Shown here: in pieces, positions 1 to 8,846 of the stretch
Layout: each line of letters starts with the position of its first letter
Position numbering within the stretch: position 1 is the stretch's first letter
Origin: Eimeria necatrix
Taxonomy: Eukaryota > Apicomplexa > Conoidasida > Eucoccidiorida > Eimeriidae
Assembly (NCBI RefSeq): GCF_000499385.1
Contig: NW_013651891.1
Location: 1-11,068 of the forward strand
Direction: 5' to 3'
Length of the DNA: 11,068 nucleotides
Made by a program: the position numbers and the translations under genes
The notes under the pieces: generated by a model
The model's database searches: none
Seen by the model: only the letters and a program-made list of their open reading frames with translations
Told to the model about the DNA's origin: nothing

Positions 1-749
1 CGTGACGCACATACATTCGCACACGACATTGGAACGGCTACAGCACAAGCCAGGGTCGAACGCACATGCAGATTTAGGATTTTCCGTGCCTGTATTGACG
101 TTCTTTGTGCTACCCGAAACAAACGTCCGACCACATGAACACATAAGCTCTCTTACTCTTTGCACCATGATTCCTATATTACATATAGTATGCATCCCCA
201 TACTGGCTAACCCCACACAGATTTCTCCGCATGACTCTGCCTCGCTTCATGGACACAGGCAGCACAAACAGTGACGCTAAAGGCGGAATTACCGATGTGG
301 CAGTTACAGAATGAGGGCAGTGGAAGATAAACACCTAAGGCTTGAGGCGTCTAGCGACGCTCTTCCGCATTATCGCTTTTAGCATTCATGGAACTACAAA
401 TGCTTACAAGCTGCAATTCGAAATTCTGAGTGCTCTCCGTTCTACATTGCAGTGCAGCGCCTGGTGGGGTCAATTTGGTCATCACATGCAGGCTTTAGTT
501 TCCCACAGATACATTATCGACCAACAGTCTCCAAAAAGTCGAGTGAGTCTACACAGACACAGACTAGCTCTGTAAACATGAGCCCGACAATTAGGGCACA
601 TACTTAGGATTCACCACATGCAGAAATAGTCGGAAAGCGGATCAAGCAGCAGCAAAAATTAAATTCGTCAGCCAGCTATTTCTGCAAAACACAAAGCGTG
701 GAAGACACTAGTCTCTGTTGTAAGTCACAAGCGGCAGCCCACATGTTGA
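1..749. other. Stretch with no supported gene
   Basis: Open frames here (for example about 90 codons from the left edge and 77 codons at 342-575) are short, and their translations are rich in His, Thr and Ser with no recognisable domain. I see no tRNA-like box pair, microsatellite or transposon end. It reads as intergenic or intronic DNA. Confidence 0.5.
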
Positions 750-1376
750 ATGACGCTGCAGCAGCCGAAAGCGGTTAGTCTTCATAACGATGCAAGAGTT
801 TTACAGCGCACGCAAGCTGGCTATCGATGGGGCGTACTCCCTAAAATAGTACTGGTCTCTCCAAAGCAAGCTTCTACAGTGTTCCCCCAACGCGACACCG
901 GCTACAGGCATTGTAAAACCATTACACAAGAGGGCACAGACCGAGCGACGCCACGTTATTTGTTCACCATTATGACTGCAGTGGCAGCAGCGTCTTCCGA
1001 GAATGCCAAAGTCCAACTATATTGCGCACAAGTAAAGTTTCGGGCTCCACAACTTCACAGATCTCGCAACATCGTAAAGGAGAGCACTTTGCCACAAACT
1101 GATCATGCTGGCCCCTGCCTGGGGAGTACGATGGTGACAAGACCAACTGCCGTCATGAAGAACTTGACTAGCCTGTGCCATTCCTACAACACTGTTCTCT
1201 GGGGCGTCCTATTGAAGAAAGCGCAATACTCTCAAACAGAAAATATAGCAGCAGGGAAAAAACATACGCACAAGATGCCTTGCCTGATATATTCGGCCTA
1301 CGCCCAAACACACGCGAGGTATGGACGCTTGCAAAACACCCCAACATACCTTTTGAACGGTTTTAAGCGCTGGTAG
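750..1376 (+). CDS. Longest open frame, 208 codons, unrecognised, doubtful coding
   Basis: This is the longest uninterrupted frame in the window. It begins with ATG directly after an in-frame TGA (747-749) and ends with TAG at 1374-1376. I recognise no domain. The product would be basic, with scattered Cys and His, no clear signal peptide and only a short Ala-rich stretch near residues 75-81. Third codon positions look close to the local base composition. The + strand is relatively poor in T, which lowers the chance of stop codons, so a long open frame is less surprising than its length suggests. It could be a decayed mobile-element frame, an exon or chance. I favour chance or decay. Confidence 0.15.
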   Translation: MTLQQPKAVSLHNDARVLQRTQAGYRWGVLPKIVLVSPKQASTVFPQRDTGYRHCKTITQEGTDRATPRYLFTIMTAVAAASSENAKVQLYCAQVKFRAPQLHRSRNIVKESTLPQTDHAGPCLGSTMVTRPTAVMKNLTSLCHSYNTVLWGVLLKKAQYSQTENIAAGKKHTHKMPCLIYSAYAQTHARYGRLQNTPTYLLNGFKRW

Positions 1377-1910
1377 TCAACTAAATATGTGTGAACTTAC
1401 GTCCTTGGCGCAACAAAGGCATGTAAGCATCTAAAGCCCGCACAATAGCTGGTTGGCTGGTAAATTACAGCGAACACCATGGGACCAACAGCAAACATGC
1501 GACGTCAAATGGAGAGTAGCGCAGACAATTAGCCTGAATGTTGCAGAGGTCGACACATCTAGCGGCTTACAAGCTACAAGAACGCAGCTCTCCTTTTTTG
1601 TAGCCACACTTATGCACTGCGCAGCGAACCAGCCGAACCAGATTTGGTTTAAAATATACTTCAGCTGGAATGTAGCGCCACCCCACTTACTGACAACCTT
1701 CCTTTAATCTCGCATTTGATTGCTTTCGAACACTGACATCCTTTTACCCATCAGAGGGAATGCTTCGAAAATTTCCAAACGTTGACGCAATATGAATTAG
1801 ATAAAGAAGTATACCAAACAGCAAAAGTAACTTTTCACCAGGCAGCCGCTCTTGAAACGCATAGGCCTACATAGGTCACGGTACAAGCCAGAAACGACAA
1901 GGGCCGTTTC
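1377..1910. other. Stretch with no supported gene
   Basis: An 84-codon frame (1453-1707) covers part of this interval, but neither its composition nor its context supports coding. No repeat, hairpin or RNA gene was seen. Confidence 0.45.
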
Positions 1911-2177
1911 ATGCGTTGTGAATCGCCCGGTCAGTTTGGTGACAAAGGATTTCAGGCATCTATGATTTGTTGGAAGCTAAACGCTTCGCGTGAAACGACA
2001 AGCCGCAGGAGCGTACTCCCTGTAGCCAATCAGCATAAACATATGAGTTGCACTCCTATAGCCAAGACAGCACAAGTCTCTGTACAAGAATCGCGAAAAT
2101 ACCACATTCAGCCATGTATCACTTTCCTCATCAAGCAATGGGGTCCAGTAAATGATTTGCAGAGACACGCGAGGGGG
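1911..2177 (+). CDS. Weak candidate exon ending at a GTAAG donor-like site
   Basis: The frame opens at ATG 1911 and stays open until TAA at 2178-2180. That stop overlaps a good 5' splice-donor-like sequence (GGGG then GTAAGC, with GT at 2177-2178), so an exon could end at 2176 and read into a later exon without meeting the stop. The predicted peptide of about 89 residues is basic and hydrophilic, with five Cys and no known motif. No neighbouring exon can be paired with it. It may be a chance frame beside a chance donor. Confidence 0.1.
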
Positions 2178-2180
2178 TAA

Positions 2181-2697
2181 GCGAGATTCCTCACACGTGA
2201 GATCGTGCGTTGCAGCATGCGACCTGCAAACAAAACGTCACGCCCACACTGTGCATGGCGGCTCCCTACTGAATATCACGTAGACAAAACACTGTCTCTG
2301 CAGAACATTAACCGCATCTTCATGAAACAGCACAAATATGCCAGCACTCGGGCACAGTTAGGCCAACTATGTGCATAACCAAGTGACACAAGCACGTTTG
2401 CAAACGGCACAAGCAAGGAAACCCTAGGAGCACTTTTTTTAGAGTACATGAGCTTCATCTTTATTCCTTCACCCCCTAAGGCTTCTCTTATTTTATACAA
2501 AGCATACGCTGGACTCAAAATAGCGTGATTGTTTCTGCACATTTCGTAGCATGCCTTGTGCATTATAAACAAGCCTGTGATTTACTTACTGGCTGAACGC
2601 CAAACAGAAAACATATTTCACGAGCACATACCGTTAGGAACCAATCCGTTGCAGTTTACCGAAAAATGGCATTAGTTGAACATATAAGCTAAAATAA
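2181..2697. other. Stretch with no supported gene
   Basis: A 98-codon frame on the minus strand (2276-2572) crosses this stretch. Its translation is Cys- and Met-rich with a short hydrophobic patch but no recognisable family. The interval also holds a run of seven T near 2434-2440. Nothing else stands out. Confidence 0.4.
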
Positions 2698-3078
2698 TCT
2701 CAAGCTGAGCCTCAGCTACAACGTTACAAACCGAAGACCATGAGATCTCACCTGCAAGAGAGATTGATGACTGCAAATCTGGACACAACAACGCCTGTCG
2801 ACAAGAGCATTGTTGCACGGCTTTGTTCAAGAAATGATTCACAAGAGCACGTTGCGAAGAAATTTATTGATGCTTGTGATCTTCAAATTGTGTGTGATCC
2901 TGAAATGTACTGTGATTTTGTGCACGTCGAGGACATACAAGCTGCAGATGCATGCTTTTGTTCTTTCACAGCTTCCTCGAGCAGCGAACGGACAGGCCAA
3001 CGAAAGGAAATAGCGCGGACACAGCAATGCCGCTGCGCAACTTTTAGCACATTCACCGAACGCACTCTGCTCTCCTGA
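2698..3078 (+). CDS. Candidate coding remnant, first frame (unrecognised)
   Basis: The frame is open from 2698, after TAA at 2695-2697. The first ATG is at 2740 and the stop is at 3076-3078. Residues from about 15 to 75 of the ATG-initiated product look protein-like: mixed charged and hydrophobic residues and an acidic Cys-bearing segment in which Cys-Asp pairs recur (codons at about 2872-2922). This part is richer in G and T than the surrounding + strand, consistent with a different origin or with coding. The last third is Ser/Thr/Arg-rich and less convincing. It overlaps a second protein-like frame from 3014, so the pair may be one interrupted gene or exons joined by splicing. I do not recognise the family. 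Confidence 0.22.
   Translation, partial: SQAEPQLQRYKPKTMRSHLQERLMTANLDTTTPVDKSIVARLCSRNDSQEHVAKKFIDACDLQIVCDPEMYCDFVHVEDIQAADACFCSFTASSSSERTGQRKEIARTQQCRCATFSTFTERTLLS
2953..2971 (+). promoter_or_regulatory. Splice-acceptor-like tract
   Basis: A pyrimidine-rich run broken by one G leads into CACAG, with the AG at 2970-2971. This is close to a textbook eukaryotic 3' splice site. If used, an exon would start at 2972, where the frame shared with 3014-3286 reads 13 codons before a TAG at 3011-3013. The site alone therefore does not give a clean joined exon. No branch point or matching donor was established. Confidence 0.25.
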
Positions 3079-3286
3079 AAGATTGAATATTCAGGACCGT
3101 TATGAGAGGTCTCGTCTTGAGCTAGATAGCTGCGGGAAATCTCTAATAAGATCAATTAGTTTGAAAAGGCGGAGCAAAGAAAAGCAAGGAACACTTTGCT
3201 TGCTAGACAATTTTGTTGCCATGCTTTATGAAGTGTCCAGACCACTTTTGCCGCCAAGGCTTAAATGCGTTCATCGCTCCGAGTGA
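3014..3286 (+). CDS. Candidate coding remnant or last exon, second frame (unrecognised)
   Basis: This frame is open from 3014, directly after TAG at 3011-3013, to TGA at 3284-3286. It has no ATG until a Met late in the frame, so if real it is an internal or terminal piece of a larger coding sequence. The first 15 or so residues are Ala/Asn/Leu-rich. A basic, charged, helix-prone stretch follows (alternating Arg, Glu, Leu and Asp, then a Lys/Arg cluster), then a short hydrophobic segment and a Pro/Leu-rich tail. It reads more like protein than most frames here. It is +1 relative to the frame at 2698-3078, which it overlaps, and the same frame upstream is blocked by the TAG. Either a disrupted gene or separately spliced exons could explain this. 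I cannot assign a family. Confidence 0.22.
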   Translation, partial: RGHSNAAAQLLAHSPNALCSPERLNIQDRYERSRLELDSCGKSLIRSISLKRRSKEKQGTLCLLDNFVAMLYEVSRPLLPPRLKCVHRSE

Positions 3287-6024
3287 ATTGAATAATTTAC
3301 ACAACTCTATCGCCCATGATGCTTACTCCCTGGAAATCCATTGATTTCTACGCGAGAAACTAAGTCCTACTAGGAGCACTAAGACTGCAAGAGATACTTT
3401 CAGAACAAAGAGGAGGAACGCAAGTTTGTCAAAGTGTCCAAGTGGCGTTCAAAAAGCTGCTTGTCTATTTTTGCGAAGAGGTGACGGACTAACGCTTGCT
3501 CACGACATCCGAATGGCAACCACGATATTTGTCTTCATGCCCGCGCACCGGCGTTTAGCCCACGTCGATTCTAAATGCCTTTGTGACGCTGCATAAGCCA
3601 GAATTTGGGTACAGGCCAAAATGGCAAGTCAGTTCCCCAACTTTTCGCCCCACTCCGCATGCATTTGATCAATCCTGGAAACACGTACTGGCTGCAAACC
3701 ACACACATATGCCAGCAAAGTGTGTCATTAGACGAAGCGCAACAGAAGTCACTTCTTAGCAGATATGTCAGCAGCACGAACCTTAAACTGGGCCACACAC
3801 CGCAATGACTAGGCTACGACTCGGTTGCCAAGAAGCTGTCGCGAAGACTACTTGCTCATTCCGTTTCCCACAAATCTCACGCGAGCGACAAGCAACACTT
3901 TGGATGCCTCAAACCTGGAACAGAAACTCCAATAACTGAGGAATGAAAGTCCCAGTGCCGCTTAATCCACTCTTGATCAGCCATCTCACCATGCACACCT
4001 ACTTGTCGATACAGGTTCGTTTTGTCCATAATTCATCAAAGTGTCTGGCGTCGACTATGAGTGGCGTGCATCAAGTATATTCATGGACTAGTGGCCATCG
4101 TTTTTGTATTTTCCCTTCGAAACTCACAATTGCAAGCATTCACTGACCCGCGAGAATTCAGCGAATTTCAGGTAGGCTCCCATCATCAAACGAACCAGAG
4201 AGCGAAATGCAGTGCGAAGAAACATTTCGGAGCACTTGACCCACTAAGACACAGCTGGTAGCGAGCCGCAAAGACTGTCGAGCAGGAAATCAGGTCTGTC
4301 AAGCGTTTTGGCACCCAATGGCCGAACTCTTTACGCTCCAACGCCACCGGGAGAATTTATGAGAACATACGACACCAATACTGATTCCCTGACAGTGTTG
4401 TTCAAATGATTTCTGTATGCCGTCCTGGATGACGTAAATTCAGTCTGAATCCCTCTTGATATGCTCAGGAGCACAAATATGACTGTAAACCCCTGGGGAA
4501 ATTTACTTAGCCCCCTAATTCTCGTTTATTCAGTTAGCTTTGTTCCCAACGTTATTCGGGCTGCTTTGGTCAATTTTTTCCGCATATGGTGCAATTGATC
4601 GCTACGCAGTAATGTTGAGGAAATGGGATGCGCCCTCAACAGTGCGTCTTTAGCGTGTAGGCGCAAGACTTTCAGCACTGTCGTCTCCCTGCTAGTAATG
4701 CTGCACATACGCAACGCAGCATGCTTACAATGCGAGCGCTCTCGCATCAAGGCTGTCGCCCCCCACAAACTGCTGACGTTTTTGAAGCCGAGTAATAATC
4801 GTACAAGATACATGCCAGGCCTGAGGCACGTGAGTTAATTGAAATGATCCTATCCAAAATGAGTTCAACGTTTTCGGTCGACCCCCATTTTCAACTAGTC
4901 TTTGAGCGTGCAGTGAGAACCAGTGAAGCTTTTTGCATGGCTCAGTATTTCCGTGCTTGTTGCAACGCAAGGCACCACTACTTCACAACCAGAGAAAGCT
5001 GACTTGACCAGGCTCCCAAATGTGTTGTATAAGGATAATGTCATGAATTCTACTTAAATTGTCCTCTTTTCGCAAATAAGTTGGCTCCTCTAAAACACAT
5101 ACAAGAGCCACATGGCGACTAGGATATTCAAAGGACTGTTGGACGTATGACTCACTGCGAGATTACATGGGACTTGACCAGTACCTGGCTACGCCATGGC
5201 GTTTGTTTACCGGAAAACTTTTGCATGACATACAGACCATCTCAATCGTAAGAGCTAGGAATTCAGACAATTTACTATGTGCAGCCTACACTCGACCAAT
5301 CATATTTTCTAATCGTGTACTCAGAGGTAAGCAATTCCTCTGCGATATTTTAGGCATCATGCCAAAAAATACCGTACATTTGCAGAAATAGCAACGAAAG
5401 CAAAGGCGAAAGCACCGTTATCAGCTAACAGCTCACGAGGCAGGAAGTCGGCATAGTCATAGCCCAATACAGCATTATTATTCAGAAAGAAGCGGAGCAA
5501 AGTCACAGACATGCGCAGACACCAAAGCGACTTACCTCAAATAAAGCTGTTTCATCAACGACTACATGCAAGCATCGTTTTGGATGAGCGCGCTCTAAAG
5601 AGTACCACGTAGCGCCCGCGTTTCTCTGGAGATCTGAGACAAATGGCTCTCAAGTGAAATGTAAATATTGGTTGGGAAGGTGTCTTCTGCCAAACGAAAG
5701 CATAAGCAAGGTAGATCCTTATCCAGGATGTCGGAAAATTTTATAAGCCACCTCATATTTGCAGGCGGCGGGTAGCACTAGAGGCCTCGGACGCAAGTAC
5801 AACTAAATCCTTTTGAAATCAAACTTGCATATCCCCAATAGCACTTTACATTTGCAGATACGAATTTTGTGGCAGAAAATGACGGAGGCTTTCATAAGTA
5901 AAACACATGACCTACTTCTGCCACAGCATTTCTGATACTGCCAGCATACGGGAATGCTCCGGCTCAGTTGTCAAACGCGAAGGTGGAGTGCCGCATTGCG
6001 TTGTAACAGAAAGAAATATCTTAG
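3287..6024. other. Long stretch with no supported gene
   Basis: About 2.7 kb with only short frames on both strands. The most protein-like is a 74-codon + frame at 5167-5391, which begins with ATG and ends with TAG after a Lys codon, but it has no recognisable motif or splice context. An AATAAA lies at about 5540, with no convincing open frame before it. I found no internal repeat, tRNA, satellite or transposon terminus. It is most likely intergenic or intronic. Confidence 0.45.
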
Positions 6025-6333
6025 CACGCGGATGCACGGCTGCTGCGTAGTAGCAATTTGGCGAAGCATGCGAAGGCTATACGGACTGAGCAACAAAGTG
6101 AATTTGGGCGAATCCGTTGCCGCGACAGACAAGTGAAATACAAACAATGCAGAACAAAAACCCATGCTATTTGCGCCCCAAATTGGGGAGTCCGCATCAA
6201 CCATATGGAGGTGCCTTACGTGACTGCATCAAAGACGTCTGCTCCATCTAAACTCGTCTACATGAAGAAGCTGCAAAAAGGCTTGATTACAACCTGCACA
6301 TACGGGCAGCATGGACGCAAGATGAGCTGGTAG
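6025..6333 (+). CDS. Candidate 3'-terminal exon (unrecognised)
   Basis: The frame is open from 6025, after TAG at 6022-6024, to TAG at 6331-6333, about 102 codons. There is no ATG early in the frame, so it would be the end of a spliced gene and not a complete one. The predicted piece is strongly basic, with a Lys/Arg/Gln-rich first half containing Cys and a mixed second half ending in Lys-Met-Ser-Trp. AATAAA occurs at 6344-6349, only 10 bases after the stop, which would be an unusually short but possible 3' end. No zinc-finger spacing or transposase motif was clear. A shorter + frame (5954-6136) overlaps its start. Confidence 0.2.
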   Translation, partial: HADARLLRSSNLAKHAKAIRTEQQSEFGRIRCRDRQVKYKQCRTKTHAICAPNWGVRINHMEVPYVTASKTSAPSKLVYMKKLQKGLITTCTYGQHGRKMSW

Positions 6334-6343
6334 TCTAATTAGC

Positions 6344-6349
6344 AATAAA
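6344..6349 (+). terminator. AATAAA polyadenylation-signal-like hexamer
   Basis: The canonical hexamer lies 10 bases after the stop of the candidate terminal exon at 6025-6333. The hexamer is common by chance in this composition, and others occur near 6419 and 7879. Its meaning depends wholly on whether the upstream frame is real. Confidence 0.2.
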
Positions 6350-8084
6350 TATCATAAACGCTTTTAATAAGAACCGAAGAAGGACAGAATAGAAATACCA
6401 AACTTTTATCGAGCAAAATAAATGCCATGGTGCCCGTCATGTCACGCCACGTTTTCCTTCATATGCATTGCGCGCAAGCATTGCGTGCCGCAAGTAGAAC
6501 AGCTCTGTCCTGCATCCTTGGAACTGACGATCTGACGGATCTGATGACTGAAAATGCCTTTTCGTCTCCAGAAACTGCAGGAAGAGAAAAGACGCGGATC
6601 TGTAGGCAACGTGGCCAAATGCAGAAAGCTGTATGACTAGCAAAGACCGGGAAACGAAGTGAGGTGACTTATTTGGTCGCGCACAACTGTGTCGTGAGCT
6701 GAAAAGTAGCAACAAAGCCCGACAACAAATATGCACCACATTTGTTGCGTATATCGCTTGTTTCATTCTGCTGAAAACAAAATATACAAAGAAATATCCG
6801 AACTCTAGAGCATGTGTGTGCGTGGCCTTCTGATGGAATAACGGCTCTAAATTTTGGAGAAGCTGAACATGTGCGCAGTAAATGTTTACAAGAGTCATAT
6901 AGCGCTAATCACCGTTCAGAGTCGTAAGGAATTGGATACTCTGAGACAGATGCAATGAGGTGGATGCCTCTCAGTCGAAAACACAAAATGTGCGGGTGAT
7001 CTTGTTCGCATGGCCCATAAGAACAACCCGCTGATTTTTTGGAGTCCGGAATGTCGCGTAATTATACAAGAAGCCACATTATCTCATATGCAACATCACT
7101 TGTGCCAGGTGCCCTTGAGTTTAGTTTCTCTAGAGCCACTACCTGTATGTTGAAAAAAGCACAGCATGCCAACGGTGTTTCAGATATCCAAGATGCAGCT
7201 TTTAAAGTTAAGAATATATTCCTTGAACATTCCCTTGACAACTCTTTCGCTAAAGCAGGTCCTGAATCAGGATGGCGTGAGTCATTGCACAATTGTCGAT
7301 ACGCACCAGTAGCACCCACCTCAGCGAGCCTCTTCATATAATTCGTCACAGACTATGCACAGCACAACCATTCTTTGGGGTTAAAGTATCGTGGTTATCA
7401 TGTTAACGTGCTTCGTGTATATGGTGATAGGTATTCAGCTATAGTGAACATCTGATATGACAATTCACTTGTAATGCAGCATGCGGAAGCTTCGCTCTTT
7501 TCCGAATGATGAAACACTATAACGAGAACTACACCGCCTACTATGTTCCTGAGCCGGACGCTAGCAACGCCTGAGGAGCCTGTGAGAGTTCGAAACGAAA
7601 TGCATCTTAACTAACGAGAACATTGGGCACAGTCAGTGCATGGAAAATCATATATCACACAATGTAGCCAAAAAAGACCTTGATAATGCGGCAATGCAAG
7701 AAATTACACATTGCAGTGCGTTCTGCGAATAATGCGTCTCCTCGTTCATCATGTCCACAAAATATGAAAATCTAATTTTATGCCGTTTTTTCTAGGCAAT
7801 CTCATTCTACAACAAAGCGAAACAAATCTACGCAAGGTGCATATGCCGGCCTCCACTGATGTGCCACAAACGCACGCAATAAATGTCTGCAGTGAATGCA
7901 CCTTCCGGAACAACGACGTAATGTGTTTACTTGTGCAAATACATCTGCGTTTCCCCTCTTGAAGCATTGACATCACACACCACAGCTACCCACCCACGCA
8001 TACTACAGAGCATCTGCATCGTTCCAGCTTCTAGGGCGATCCACATTCAATGCGCAAGCGTTCGCTAAAAGCACAAAGACGCAG
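6350..8084. other. Stretch with no supported gene
   Basis: The longest frame is 153 codons on the minus strand (6437-6898). It is Phe/Leu/His-rich and looks like chance. At 7039-7349 both strands are open for about 95-100 codons in overlapping frames. That is more likely a chance lack of stops than a gene, and no motif supports either strand. Apart from a tiny tandem repeat at 6524-6548, nothing structured was seen. Confidence 0.4.
6524..6548 (+). repeat. Tiny tandem repeat, 8-9 bp unit, nearly three copies
   Basis: The units CTGACGAT, CTGACGGAT and CTGATGAC follow one another directly. The run is short and may be replication slippage. A nearby pair of GCATTGCG words at about 6465-6485 is a similar minor local duplication. 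Confidence 0.4.
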
Positions 8085-8205
8085 TATGGTCGCTACAGTA
8101 CTTGCCCTTTGGTCGCTTTGCCCTTCAGGGTGCACACATAAAATAGAGAATGTTGAGTTAAGCAAAAGGGAAGGGAAGGAAAGAAGCCCTGGAAGTTGGC
8201 AATGA
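8085..8205 (-). repeat. Inverted third copy of the shared repeat module (121 bp)
   Basis: The reverse complement of this segment aligns without gaps to 8405-8525, with about 14 mismatches (near 88% identity), and also to 10627-10747. Similarity stops sharply on both sides: beyond 8205 and before 8085 I find no further match. It faces the 8364 copy across a 199-bp spacer, so the two could pair as a long foldback. It carries the purine strand of the purine/pyrimidine tract (8164-8186). In the + strand it has an open run that ends in TAG at 8144-8146, in the same place as in the other two copies. Confidence 0.85.
8164..8186 (+). repeat. 23-nt pure purine tract
   Basis: Only A and G occur over these 23 positions, as runs of GGG, GG and single G separated by A runs. 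The same tract appears as pyrimidines at 8424-8446 and 10646-10668 in the other two repeat copies. Such tracts can form triplex structures or, when transcribed, act as pyrimidine-rich splice signals. Neither role is shown here. Confidence 0.6.
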
Positions 8206-8363
8206 CGAACATTACCGTTGATAAAGGCAAACATCACAAAGCTATAATGTAGCCAGTCTTCGAGTCGACTTTCCACGCCGCACAAAATAGCAAAAGCAAA
8301 ATTCAGAATCTCGTGCCATCACGACGTTGCCCTATCATATTCTAAGCCACGCTTCCGCCAACA

Positions 8364-8846
8364 CACTTGCAGTCTTCCAATCGCTGCCGCCCGCACACCT
8401 TTCCTCATTGCCAAGTTCCAGGGCTTCTTTCCCTCCCTTCCCCTTTGCTTTACTCGACTTTCTCTATTGTATATGTGCACCCTGAAGAGCAAAGCGACCA
8501 ACAGACAAGTAATGTAGCGACCACAAACAGGCATGTAGCTGGACTCACTCCAACATCTATTGCAAGGCAAAGGAGGCACAAGTGCTGCTCAACAAACGTA
8601 CCAAAGACCTGCACGCAACCCTAAAGAGCGAGCGGCAAATGAACAAAACATATTCCCCAACTCTGCGACGCCCTAAACCGCTTGCAGACACCTTGTGAAA
8701 GTTGCGCGTACTCCCTTCAACATCGGTTCATTCTCCGGACAACACGCGTCGCAGTTGCTCCGCGAAACTCGTGTGCAATGCATAAAGAGTCCCACGCAAA
8801 AACGTCGGCGTTGCGGCGCATCGTGCAACTGACATGACGGTGTGAC
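8364..8846 (+). repeat. Direct repeat, left copy (mosaic, at least 483 bp)
   Basis: It aligns without any indel to 10586-11068 at a constant offset of 2,222 bp. Of the 15 mismatches, 13 fall in 8364-8524 and only 2 (8772 and 8797) in 8525-8846, so the copy has two histories joined near 8525. The left edge is soft: 8340-8363 has weak residual similarity to the matching flank. The right edge is unknown because the partner runs off the window, so the repeat may continue past 8846. There are no obvious terminal inverted repeats, TG...CA ends or target-site duplications. It could be part of a dispersed repeat, a segmental duplication or a tandem unit of about 2.2 kb. Confidence 0.95.
8464..8544 (-). 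other. Short conserved frame with shared TAG and acceptor-like tract
   Basis: Read on the minus strand, this stretch between an upstream TGA (8545-8547) and a TAG (8464-8466) encodes 26 codons. The same frame and stop occur at 10686-10766 (minus) and, for its last 19 or so codons, at about 8087-8146 (plus). The shared core reads Gly-Arg-Phe-Ala-Leu-Gln-Gly-Ala in all three. Across the two direct copies, four of six differences in the shared segment are silent, and no second-codon-position change separates any pair. The same bases also form a pyrimidine-rich run ending in TTCAG (AG at 8482-8483 on the minus strand), so the signal could be a splice acceptor and not a peptide. Too few sites exist to decide. 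Confidence 0.3.

Noticed and set aside
6437..6898. 153-codon minus-strand frame
   Set aside because: Phe/Leu/His-rich translation without a motif or context. It looks like a chance frame.
7039..7349. Overlapping open frames of about 100 codons on both strands
   Set aside because: Both strands are equally open and equally unrecognisable, so coding on either is not supported.
8319..8579. 86-codon minus-strand frame across the left repeat copy and its partner
   Set aside because: Seven of 13 differences between copies fall at second codon positions of this frame, and the inverted copy has an in-frame TGA, which argues against protein selection.
8367..8624. 85-codon + frame across the left repeat copy, also open in the other two copies
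   Set aside because: Twelve of 13 differences between the direct copies fall at first or second codon positions, the opposite of purifying selection on this frame.
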